Assembly: GCA_011947345.1 (NCBI GenBank)
Contig: JAAVTG010000557.1
Span: 1 to 64,000, forward strand
Length of the DNA: 64,000 nt
Origin: Phytophthora quininea
Lineage: Eukaryota; Oomycota; Peronosporomycetes; Peronosporales; Peronosporaceae
Direction: 5' to 3'
In this document: piece after piece, positions 54,169 through 64,000 of the stretch
Layout of the letters: each line of letters starts with the position of its first letter
Numbering within the stretch: position 1 is the stretch's first letter
Made by a program: the position numbers and the translations under genes
Notes under the pieces: generated by a model
Databases searched by the model: none
Seen by the model: the letters and a program-made list of their open reading frames with translations, nothing else
Told to the model about the DNA's origin: nothing

Positions 54169-55749
54169 ATGGAGATACACGCGGCGACACCTCCAGGGCG
54201 CAGAGCCTCGTGCGGCGGGCAGCAGACGGCGGAGGAGCGCTCTGTGGCTGGCGGTTGCTTGTTCCACACCGTGTCGGCCGCCACGCCGCCGGACAAGCGT
54301 CGAGCCCGACTGCTGCAACACCAGAACGCAGGCGAGCAGCACGATGAGGACGACGATGGCACCTTGTCTCAGCAGTATGCGTGGAGTGTGGGCTCCAGCC
54401 ACTGCAGGAGAAGCAGCGTCGGCAGCAACGGGACGCTGCAGTTCGAACGCACGCGGGAGATCGCCGGCAACCTGCAGGATAGCATCCTGGCCAGAATCTC
54501 GACACTTAGAGCTCTTTGTGACGAAGGGTTCATCACAGAAAAGGAGTATGAACGGTGGGAAAGGCTATTATGATTCTGTTGTGGGGGTTACGGAAGAGTA
54601 ATGGTTTTACATGTTGTAGACGCAAGTGCGCTATTGTGGACGAGTTGACATACTCATCCATTGCTCATAGCACAGTGACCCAGCAAAGACAGAGAACGTC
54701 GTTCAAGAGAACGGAAGGTAGAAAGAGAAAGGTGTTATATTTCAAGGAAGATATATTGAGGTGTTGCTGCTGTAGGGCTGCCGCTGATTGTGCCGCATGC
54801 GCCAGACTTCCGAGAAATGAGTCCCGAGGTCGCAGTGAAGCATGTATTTAACTATGCTACTCGACAGTGGAGTAGCGCACAAGTGTGGATCAATCTCGAC
54901 GAGACGCCGTTCAGCAAGGGAAGTCTGCGGATAGTGTACCACTTACAGGACCTGAGCATTGAGAGCACTGCGCCGTTGTCCAATGGAGGCTGTTACACAG
55001 GTAGCTATGTGGCCAAGCTGGCCATCGACCCAGACGAAGACCCGCAGACATATTTTCGCGATATTGAACTGCAGGCCCACTGCGCGCATTACGCACAAGT
55101 GTATAATTCCTACATGCCGCCCAAGCGGGTCGAGTTCATCCCAGCCTGGGTTTTGGAGCTACCGGAGCGCAACGGATCGCTATGTGCAGTAGAAGCGTAT
55201 ATACCAGGTGAATACCGCAAGCACAACAACAATTTCGGGTCTGTCAGCGATGACGAGCGGAACACCCCGCAGGCCTTTTCGCACTTCACATACGAGGCCT
55301 CGAATCACGAGTTACTAGCGGTGGACATTCAAGGCGTGGGAGATTTGTACACTGATCCGCAGATCCACACACTCAACGGTCACGACTTTGGCAAAGGCAA
55401 TCTTGGAGTTCTGGGCTTCCAGAAATTCCTCTCTTCTCATCGCTGCAATTCAATCTGCCGCTACCTGAAGCTGCCACCGGTAAACCCGAAGTCTCGCCAC
55501 GCCGACTCCGGCACACTCCCAGTGCAAGAGCTGATGAACCGTGACCGCGTCCGTCCAACCCACTTCGACTCGCGCCATTATTATGAGAACGCACCGATGC
55601 TGCAGAAGTACGTGACACAGTGCCGTGAAATGGACAGCAGTTTATCCTGTTCGTCATCGGGTACCAGCAACAAGAAGTCGCGCAAGCGCCGCCCTCGAAA
55701 GTCCGGGTTCGCTTACATCTGCAGCGCCTTATTTTGCGGCGGATGCTAA
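54169..55749 (+). CDS. Alpha-kinase with N-terminal SHOCT-like segment
   Basis: Atypical (eEF2K/MHCK-type) protein kinase. Proposed exons 54169-54563, 54620-54717 and 54776-55749 give 488 residues. The N-terminal 120 residues are low complexity. Then ISTLRALCDEGFITEKEYER resembles a SHOCT-like motif and joins AIVDELTYSS. The kinase domain has YVAKLAIDPDEDPQTYFRDI, FIPAWVLEL, the C-lobe HFTYEASNHELLAVDIQGVG, TDPQIHT, GNLGVLGFQKFL and the zinc-site HRCNSIC. The first intron (54564-54619) would use a GC donor (AG|GCTATT). If it is not spliced, the first frame stops at 54573 as a separate 134-residue protein. The Cys-rich tail FCGGC may be lipid-modified. Confidence 0.78.
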
Positions 55750-55853
55750 TCTACCTTCTCGAGAGGCATCTCCATTGCGATTCTTCATACCGTTCGATTT
55801 CAAGTTACACGTCTATCGATAAAGTATAAAGCGAAAAGTAAAATTCCAACTAC

Positions 55854-57214
55854 TTACGCAGCCTTCTCGCCGTATACTACCTGGTTCACCAGGTCAAGCA
55901 GCGTATCGCCAAACGTTTCCAGCGAGAAAACCTTTTGGGCACGAGACTTGCCGTTCGCACCCATCTCAGCGACTTTGGCGCTCTTTGTCGGACCGCAAAG
56001 CTTTGCCATTGCCTCAGCAAAAGCTTCAGGCTTCTGCTCGCACAAGAAACCCGTCTCTCCATCAGCGACAGACTCCAGTGGACCGCCTGAACTCACAGCA
56101 ATAACAGGGGCACCGCAAGCCATGGCCTCGACGGGAACAATTCCAAAGTGTTCGCGGTCAGGTGTGTACAGGATAGCGTGTGCCTTACGCAGCAGCTCGA
56201 GCTTCATACTGTTTGAGACCGAAGTGCGGAACTCTACGTGGTCCTTCAGATCATGCTTCGCCACCTCATCTTTCAGTTCCTGTAGATGCTCCCGATTCTC
56301 AGTGTTGAGAGGGTCATACCCTCCCGCCACAATGAGTTTGACACTGTTAAACTCTTCACTGGAGACCTTCCCGCGCAGCTGAGTTAGTGCCTCAACCGCT
56401 AGCGCCACGTTCTTCTTCCTTTCAAAGCGGTTCAGAGACACAAACAGCCCCGAGTCACGCTCTACATCTGCGTTGTCCGTCGCTTCGTACGCCTTGACAT
56501 CCACAGGCGGGTACAGCACTCCCAGCTCCTTGGATTGTAGTGTCGGGAACACTTCTTTGAACACTCCGCGAGTGAACTTGCTGTTCACAACGACCAAGTC
56601 AGCACAAGCCGTCGTAATCTCCTCCAAGTAGTCTAGCGGCACGCGGTACAGTTTCTTCCATGGAGAATCCGTGCGGATGCACAGCAACTTGTCAGGGAAA
56701 TGCCCATAGAACAACACTGGCTTGCCCAACGCTCTTAGGAATGGGATCGAAATGGACACTTGATCCACTATGAACACGTCCACCTCGTCAATGTAGAACA
56801 ACGCCACACAGAGTGTCACAAACAGCACGCGAAGTACAGCACAGAACGCGTAGAGCTTGCCCAGTATCGTCTGAGGCAGGAAGTCTCCGTGGACTCGCAC
56901 ATGGGCAGCCAACGGACCGTCGCCGCGGGTCTCTTCGAAGCAGTGCGTCACGTCGTGATGGGCTGTAAACACTGTCACTTGGGCCCCTCGTTGCTGCAGC
57001 GCAATGGCAGCATTGACCACGAGGTTCTCAGCGCCGCCAATGCCAAAGTCTGGGTGCAGAAACCCTACACGAAGGGGTTGGGGGCGTTCTTGGGGCGTAC
57101 GCGACGCGGGAGCGAGCAGTGCAAGCCGCGGAGGAAAGACCACCACAGGAAGATGGTCGCGAGGACGAAAGGCGCGAAGACGGACGCCAGCAGCGGCGGA
57201 GGAGGCATCACCAT
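55854..57214 (-). CDS. ALG2: ALG2 alpha-1,3/1,6-mannosyltransferase
   Basis: Adds the second and third mannoses to the dolichol-linked N-glycan core on the cytosolic face of the ER. ATG 57214 gives a hydrophobic N-terminal anchor (PPLLASVFAPFVLATIFLWW). One missing C in CCCCC near 57065 shifts into the main frame. GT4-family signatures: GFLHPDFGIGGAENLVVNAA, VLFYGHFPDKLL, NSKFTRGVF, SLNRFERKKNVALAVEAL, and the E-x7-E motif EHFGIVPVEAMACG. It ends ETFGDTLLDLVNQVVYG. It converges on the alpha-kinase 104 bp away. Confidence 0.92.
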
Positions 57215-57359
57215 GGCGCACGAGAGGGAGCAGCTCGAGGTATTGACACGTTTTGATTGAAATGGGTAAAACAGTAACCCAAAATTGGGCCAAAACAAAT
57301 GTTGAAGATGAAACATCTTATTTCATGATAATCTATTACATGAAAACTAGCGGACTTAT

Positions 57360-58972
57360 TCAGCAGGTCAAGTGGACGTGCGAGTACTCGCTGTTGTCAA
57401 GGTTCTCTTGGCAGCGGTTGCAGACGACCATGGTGGTCGAGTGGCCGTTAAAAGTCGACACTTTCTGCTTGGACCAGCAACTCGAGCACGCTTTGTACCA
57501 GCATATCTGGCAGCGTTTGGACGGACGCGTCGGAGCCGACAGCAGTCGCAGACGAAGACGCTTCGTGCACACGACGCACCTCGAGTTCTGAGCCTCTCGC
57601 TTGGCAAAGAATTCTTCGTTGAAATCGCTCTCCAAGCCGCTCGGTCTGACTTGGCTGCATTGACGCTGGCGCTGCTGCACAAGCTCTGGCAGACGGTGGA
57701 GACTTCTGGCTATGGACAGCAAACGCCCCTGCACCGTTTGAGAATCGGCGTAGCCCTTGGTGTTTTGATGCGTGGGGACAAAGGTGGCATGGAAGCTCAC
57801 ACGGACTCGAGGACCACGAGACCCCACAGTTTGCGGTAACGGCTCCACCAAGTAGGCCGCGATAATACCGTGCAGCTGGACAACTCGACCGTTCGCCATC
57901 TTGCCGGCATTCAGCTCGCTCTCAGGTATCGAGCTCATAACCACGGTGAAACCAGTCATCTCGTCGGGACTCATGGAGGAAGTCGACCCGGACGACGCGA
58001 AGGACTCGAGGGAGCTGGATAGAGGCGCCACACCCGACTGAAAGTGCTCGACGAAGCACCACTCCTCGTTGCGAGCGAACCGACGGGAATGGGCGAAGCA
58101 AGCTGTTTTCACTGCGACGCGATCGTCTCCGTCCAAGTGGAAATGTTTACTGGGGGCGTCAATGTCGATACTGTCTTGCGAGGAGTTGCCGAATCCCCGA
58201 GAGTGGACGTCGTGAACGAGTGAACCGAAGATGAATTGCTCCCCGTAAAAGCCCCGCGCTGCTGCGTTGTAGTCGTTCTCGGTCTGGGGATGCAGGAGCG
58301 GCTCGACGTCGCACGGGCGGCAGTTCATCTCCCCGTTGTGAGTACCTCGAAATTTTCACCGTTGGTGCCTGACCGCCGCGAAAGCAGCGCAAAGCCAGAG
58401 ACGTCTTTGCAGTCCCACATGACCGACGGAACGCGGAGCAGTCTTCCGCTTCGACTGGCGTGGCTGGCATTTCGAGCGCGGCGCACCAATTCTGCATCCG
58501 ACATGCGGATTTTGCGTGACGCTCGCAATGGAAGGAACTCGTCCGAGTCGGTCGAAAGCGCGGGCGAGGGTTTATCTGCGGGGGCCGTTCGCATGGAGCT
58601 CGTCAGGTGTGATCGACGACGCCCAGGCATGGACTGCTGCAGGTCGATGGGCCAGCAGTCGTCGTCGTCGTCACCGAGAACTTGGCGGTCATGGTGCCGG
58701 TCCTTGGCGTGTCGGCAGGACAAAAACGGCAACTGGAGGCGCTTGGGCATGTGGAGGTAACCTGTTCGAGTTGCCGGTGAAAAAGGAAAGTGAATTGAGC
58801 TCTGCGTGTCTCTGCAGCCGCTGCTTGGGGGACTAGAGCTGCTCATCGACCGCAGGGCGGCAGAAAGCGTCGGCGCAGCGTCTCCATCGGGCTTCTTGTC
58901 CATAGAGCTTCTCGCGCTTCTTGGCCATAGAGCTTCTCGCGCTTCAACTGAACCGCTGGTCACCGCCATCAA
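57360..58972 (-). CDS. START-like / FYVE-like protein, second member
   Basis: Same design as the gene at 10501-12027. The N-terminal 150 residues are Ser/Arg/Asp-rich. The middle includes RVPSVMWDCKDVSGF, MSPDEMTGFTVVMSSIPESE and VVQLHGIIAAYLVEPL, typical of the START-like part. The C-terminus has a zinc finger CVVCTKRL, RCQICWYKACSSC and VVCNRCQ. Again no R(R/K)HHCR motif is present, so PI3P binding is uncertain. One break at about 58340: GGGG needs one G, after which NFEVLTT runs on into EMNCRPCDV. ATG 58972 is taken as start; ATG 58903 is possible. Confidence 0.75.
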
Positions 58973-60045
58973 CGAAATGCTTATTGGACCGGTTGCATCT
59001 TGCGTAGACGAGCCTGGTCTCAGTCAAACGTGGGGCTCACAACGCCAGCAAGTCCGACATTGCGGTGCCGATACCTCTCTAGCAGTACCGGATTTCCGAT
59101 AGCCGAGGCCCGGCGCCAATTTTTCAAGAGCTGTCTCACAGCGAGGGCAAGTGGCTGAGTGTCTGGCCTACATCGCGTTTACACACTCAAAGTGGGACCG
59201 CCGATGCAGCTAACGCGATGCTGCGACACATCTCTCGCCATCAACGCTAGACTGTGGTCGTTCTTATCCAGCATTCGTCTGGGGCCTTGACGATCGGACT
59301 GGTTGCAGCAGTGCATTGAAGTCCTGCTCCGGGTCGACCCCGACTGTTCTGCTGGCTCTTGCTGCAGTTTTGCAAAGGCGAGCGTCGAATACAAGCGATC
59401 TTATAAACTTCTGAACTCGAATGTCTAAGATTTTGTATGGATGTAGTTGAAGTGGATCACTGAAGTTAATCACCGACTGCCCGAGTCGCTCGAATATCCA
59501 CTCGAAGAAATGCTCCTACACGGCAAGTCGTGTCATTAGCTAGCAGGAATCGTCCTCGGCAGTGAGTCACATGAGATAGCCAGCAGAAGAAGATAAGATC
59601 TGGAGTGAAGGAACGCTACGAGTGAGATACAGCGAGAGCAAGTGATACAACGGTGGAAGGGCGTTGCATCAGTGTGAGCACGTGTACTGCCGTATACGAA
59701 CGACGTTCTCTCCCCTTGGTGATCGAAAGGCTTCTCGACACGTGGCGTCCATCTAAGGACCATCGTTTCACACGTTGATTCGCTTTTACGTTCAGCTCGA
59801 TGGCAGCTCGTGACCATCGTGCACACAAGCGCAGTTATCGGGTCGAAAGCAATATATCCATGTAGACCTCATCCAATTTTCTCGAGTCGCAGTTGTCGGT
59901 GTAAACAGTATGCTCAACGCGCACCTTGCATACTCGAGACTGACGAATTATTTGCTCACGCCCGCGTTTCCCGCTGGATGAGTCAACAAAGCAAACAACC
60001 GCGCTCGTCAATCCCGAACAAACTCACGATCATACAAACATCAAC
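58973..60045. other. Intergenic, no gene recognised
   Basis: Only short frames on either strand and no motif. It lies between the start of the START/FYVE gene and the 3' end of the myotubularin fusion. A duplicated GCGCTTCTTGGCCATAGAGCT-type word near 58905-58940 is a local tandem repeat at the START/FYVE gene's 5' end. Confidence 0.5.
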
Positions 60046-63000
60046 TCAATAACATTGAAAAGCAGGTACGGGAGGAATGACCGTGGGGTCCCACCGGCAA
60101 AAGTAGCCTTTCCAAAGCCTGCAGTAGGAAGCAAAACGTGGTGAGAAAACAACAATGGCAACGATTTGAATTGCAGCTGCGTACTTGATGTTTTTGGAGA
60201 GCGTGCTCGGTGAGAGGACGGTCGCCTGTTCGCTGGGAGCAAACATTTGGTTCGTGAAGCGCTCGCTCTGGCTGTTAACTTCGCTCCAGATAGAGAAAAC
60301 ACGGTGCTTAGCGAAGAATTCCTTCCTGTACAGACAGAAGCATCGTGTAAGAGATACAAAAACGGTAACAAAATCTCAAAGAGCATACCTTTGACGTTCG
60401 CAGTCGAACATGAATGTGCCGTACTTGCAGGAATACACGTGGTCAGCAAGTGTAATCAATAGCCTCTCGTTGAACTCGCATTCCGTAGGGTATTGCCGAA
60501 TGTACTGCCATACGCAATCCAGCCAGAGGAGGAACACAGGCGAGCGTTGCTCGTTCGAAATGTCGCTACGCGCGTGCCCGCAGCGCAAAGCGAATTGATG
60601 GCCAAAACTGCACCATTCTTTTCGACCAGCACCTGAAAGCCACGAAGCGTCCGGTAGTACGGATCCAGCATCATCTCAGCTAACGCCACCATTTGAGCAG
60701 TGCGATCCCATCCATCGCTACAGTGTGTCAGCACGGACGTTCCATTGTGCACCGTGTGTGCCAACTCTACGGATGCTTTCAAGACCAACCGCACATGCCG
60801 AAGCCACCCGGAATGGTCAATTCGACCGTAAAAGCTACTGCTCGAAGTCTCATCGCTCGCACTCTTCTTTGCCTCGAAAATCGCTGCAAGAGACATTTGT
60901 GACTGGCGCACGGAGTGAATATTTTCGACGTTCATGAACTGGAGCTTTGCTCCTCGATAATTGCTCGAGATCTCGGTGCCTTTTCCCATCGCTTTGTTGC
61001 CCACCGCCGCCAGTTGACTGCGGGCGTCCATGATCACGTAGCGGCCGAAACTTCTCTTGTTACTCGAACAGCATAGCAGTTGCACGAGAAGCTCATCCTC
61101 TCCACTGCGTGCAGACTTCAAGCCAACAAGGGGTTGACTTGATCTCACGATCGTGGCTCCATTGCTACGATGAATCCAACTCACGACAGGGAGGCGCGAG
61201 TGCGATCGGAACGCAGCCGCTCCCTTCAGCCTGACGTCTGAAATATCTGCAGGCACGATTAAATGCCGTGGGTACGTATCACAGAGCGTGTAGTTGACAG
61301 ACTGGTCAATGCAGCGTAAATGATCTGGGAACGACAATAATCCGATACGCCCGTATTCTTGCCGGATATCAAATTGAGCTTCTTCCGATGGCGCTACAGT
61401 GGGGCTGTAGGCAAAGCAGAAGGCATCTAACAAACTTTTCGGAAATGCGAGAAAGCTTAGACACTTGACAAGCTTGCTGTACTCGCCGTAGTCTGCAAAC
61501 GACAGTCGTGCCACTTGTGTGTCCTTGCAGCGTATGACGACTTTATATGAGTCATCTGGAGCAAAGCCAAGTGCCACTTGTGCAGTTTCCATCGCCATGC
61601 TATTAACCCCTGGCGCGTTCGAGGTCATGCGAGGGTCGATCCGGTCAATTGTCAAGATGGAAAGCACCGGGATTTGCCAATCGATCTCTCCACGACCGAG
61701 TAACCTCGTGAAAAAGCATCGGTAGTTTGTTATGAACAGCTTCCCGTTAATGTAATGAGACAGACATGATCCATCGTGAGAGAGGACTAGCCGCTGCATA
61801 TTCGTCTCGACGTTAGCGTAGCACAGTTCACCTGGTAAAAAAGCAGGCTGAACTAGCTCTGAGAGCGTGGCATCCACATTCTGCGAAGCAGTTGAAGCGT
61901 CCGAGTCTCTAACGTTCGCAGATCCCCCGAAAGAGCAGCACTGTCACCGATTGTGGCGCTACGACAGTGCCGAAATCCCATATAAATCGGACGGCTGATC
62001 AGCTGAAGTCGACGCTTGACTTCTTCAGTCGTCACGCCCACAATTGGCACGCCATTTATTGACTGGAGCAAGTCCCCGAGTTTCACTTTACCGCTTGCTT
62101 GGGCTTGACCTACGCCATCGCTCGCTGTCGGATCTCTCGTGAAATCCTTCACTGATAACCGGTTTTCGTGCGGGGGCCCTGCTGCTGTCAAGATGATCCC
62201 AAGCGATCCTTGCTGGAACTGAACAACTTCCACAGCACCATCGTTGGCGTCAGTTGAATCGTTAGCACTCACTGCATCAGCCTTAGAAAAACTTCTTCCC
62301 TCGTGGGGTCTTGCAAAATTGTGGCGAATCTGGTAAAATCGAGCGCACGGTTCTGAGCACTTGAGGCATTCCCCGTCTCATCTTCTTGATAGGCTCGCAT
62401 AAGCAACCGCAGGCATCCCGAGTTGTCCGACTGCAGCAACTGCGACGACATTTGCACCAGTTTGGCTACGCACAGGTACTGCAACAGCGGAAACCCAATC
62501 CACGACAAATCGTCATCAGCTACAAGCTTGGGTAGCTGATGTACGTCTTCCTCCTCATCAGCAGCAAAATCAACCGCCGGGAATTCAATCACACCTCGAC
62601 TATCATCCATAATCAACGCGTCCCAAATACACAACAATTCATCCAAAGCGAACTCACGGGCAAATAACAAGCGGATCCACCTCAGGCAATACGTCTCTGG
62701 TACAATTTCCAAGTTCTGCAGATGATAGTACAGCTGCGGGTCTCTCTGTTGCAATAGTTCATACTGGATACGATGACACAAGCGATGCAACGCCGGTTGC
62801 TTTTGTTTACCTCCAGTACCAATAGCCACCATGCCGTCATTGCCATTTTCATTCTCTTTCAACGTAAAGTTCGCAAACAGCTTGTTTGCGTCCTCTCCTT
62901 CCTCCGTAGCTGCGTCCTTTCGGACCATCTTGACGATCTCGTAGAACGGCTTCAAGTAGAGCATCACGGCTTCAAACACCAGAAAAGTGTCTGCTTCTGC

Positions 63001-63486
63001 ATGTTCCGGTAGCGGCATCTTCTCCTCGTTGCTCCTCTGACCCTGTATAAATGCATACAAAACGACAGCCACCACGTCGTGCATCCCTTGGCGGTAGGAC
63101 ACGTCTGGGTGCAGTCTACACCACACGAACAGCACATGCCGCAGAGTACCGAGATACTCGTCGTTCTGGAAGAAGCTCTCGTTGCCGGCAGGGTAGAGTC
63201 GGTCCAGGTCTGTATTAATCTCGTCCAGAAGCCCTCCGTCCGTGAAGTATTGGCTCCAACTTGAGCTGCTGGCGGAATTTGTGTGCAGTGACTCGTTCGC
63301 TTCGTTCTCTGCGGCCATCAACGGGTCGGAGACACCCGCTGCATCGATCTGGAACACCAGTTGCTTCTTCAGACGCACGTAGCGCTCTCTCTGCGCCGTC
63401 ATAGCCTCCCCATGCAGCCCGAACGCCGTCGCCCAGCGCGCGCCGTGGCTTCCTTCCATGCTCTGATTAGGATCTTTGATGGACAA
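60046..63486 (-). CDS. TBC RabGAP - PDZ - GRAM - myotubularin fusion
   Basis: Domain order from ATG 63486: a TBC domain (about residues 85-330) with both catalytic motifs, I-x2-D-x2-R (INTDLDR) and Y-x-Q (YRQGMHDVV); a PDZ domain (VVQFQQGSLGIILTA, LGDLLQSINGVPIVGV); a GRAM/PH part (GKLFITNYRCFF); and a myotubularin phosphatase with intact CSDGWDR, then WCSFGHQFALRCGH, CEFNERLLITLADHVYS and LWKGYFCRWD. One intron at 60326-60388. Three breaks are each cured by one G: 62270 (CAG|TGAG), 61925 (GGGG) and 60615 (AAAAG). The TBC stop abuts the PDZ frame with no room for a promoter, so one gene is most likely. Predicted to switch off an endosomal Rab and remove PI3P together; this is inference. Confidence 0.82.
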
Positions 63487-63543
63487 CTATAAATAGAATG
63501 TTTTTGACCAATGAAAGGCGGCAAAAGATACCCAAAAGCAACA

Positions 63544-63936
63544 ATGATGCTGGGTGTGAGGCGGGCAACTCGCGGGCTCTCGACGCTGTCGTTTGGGCCG
63601 CCGCCGCCGGCTCCGACGCGTCGCGTGGTGGTGACTGGTCTTGGGGCTGTGACTCCGTTCGGTGTGGGAGTGTCGCGCGCGTGGGAAGCGCTATTGGCCT
63701 CGCAATGTGCCGTTAAAGTGCGACATTGATTGATGCATGAAATAAAGATTGAATTACTGAGAAGATTTTGGCTTTTCAGACATTGGAGGGCTTAGAAGAC
63801 ACAGGGTTGAAGTGTACGATTGGAGCTGCAGTACCGAGAGGAGAAGGGGAGCACGACTTCAGAGTTAAAGACTGGGCCAACCCCAAGAACTTGAGGTCGC
63901 AGGATGTGGATTTCATCTCCTTTGCGCTGGCTGCAG
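63544..63936 (+). CDS. 3-oxoacyl-ACP synthase (KAS II/OXSM-like), 5' part
   Basis: The window ends inside this gene. ATG 63544/63547 starts MLGVRRATRGLSTLSFG, an Arg/Ser-rich leader like a mitochondrial presequence, followed by the KAS start RRVVVTGLGAVTPFGVG. Exon 1 ends at 63717. Exon 2 (63780-63936) continues CTIGAAVPRGEGEHDF and SQDVDFISFALAA, as in bacterial FabF and mitochondrial KAS. A third exon must follow beyond a GTGCGC donor at 63937. Catalytic Cys and His residues lie outside the window. It diverges from the TBC-myotubularin gene with 57 bp between ATGs. Confidence 0.87.
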
Positions 63937-64000
63937 GTGCGCTGTAAAGTAAGAGGAGGAGGTTGCAGAGGTTGGTTTTAATGGTCAGTGTGGTGTTTGG

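Noticed and set aside
62269..62272. Two separate genes with overlapping stop and start (TBC, then PDZ-myotubularin)
   Set aside because: The second frame would have to start at a GTG with no leader or promoter, whereas one missing G fuses them. The fusion is preferred but not proven.

Overview
The window looks like nuclear DNA of an oomycete, most likely Phytophthora or a close relative. Protein genes are compact and carry very short introns (about 53-80 bp, GT-AG). Several protein types are oomycete hallmarks: START/FYVE-like proteins, HGGG-repeat zinc-finger proteins, alpha-kinases, a GPCR fused to an inositol-phosphate phosphatase, and MULE/Harbinger-type transposon proteins. No rRNA, tRNA, CRISPR or bacterial-style operon was recognised. 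All functional calls come from motifs read by eye; no database search was run.

Layout. 0-13.5 kb: a DEP-domain protein (-), a neutral ceramidase (+), a long coiled-coil protein (+), a badly broken coding-like stretch, an intact START/FYVE-like protein (+) and a protein with a PP1-docking-like motif (-). 14.4-15.3 kb: two tandem small secreted proteins. 15.7-21 kb: transposon block with a MULE-like element (FAR1/ZSWIM-like protein, truncated transposase, Ulp1 protease) and a PIF/Harbinger-like pair (Myb/SANT protein and DDE transposase). 22.9-28.9 kb: two paralogous HGGG zinc-finger genes (-) with a retroelement RNase H remnant between them. 28.9-36 kb: gene-poor and repeat-rich, including a rearranged partial copy of the neighbouring gene, a MITE-like element and an unrecognised ORF. 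36-64 kb: gene-dense housekeeping and signalling block, with many convergent or divergent neighbours only 50-190 bp apart.

The 36-64 kb block holds, in order: 7TM receptor-5-phosphatase fusion (-), CBS-domain protein (-), P-loop/CCCH protein (+), SAP30BP/HCNGP (-), SAP-RCC1 protein (+), two tandem membrane-anchored DcpS-like decapping enzymes (-) with a thioredoxin-fold gene between them, a small zinc-ribbon protein (+), ARPC5 (+), an alpha/beta hydrolase (-), SKI8/WDR61 (+), a DHHC palmitoyltransferase (-), an alpha-kinase (+), ALG2 (-), a second START/FYVE-like protein (-), a TBC-PDZ-GRAM-myotubularin fusion (-) and the 5' end of a 3-oxoacyl-ACP synthase (+).

The standouts are the TBC-PDZ-GRAM-myotubularin fusion, the receptor-phosphatase fusion, and a 786-bp segment of that receptor gene present twice in opposite orientation with near identity although its direct flanks differ by about 6.6%. 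Many otherwise convincing genes are interrupted by one frameshift each, nearly always explained by one missing G or C in a G/C run. This looks like consensus error rather than gene death, so broken genes are annotated as CDS with the breaks noted.
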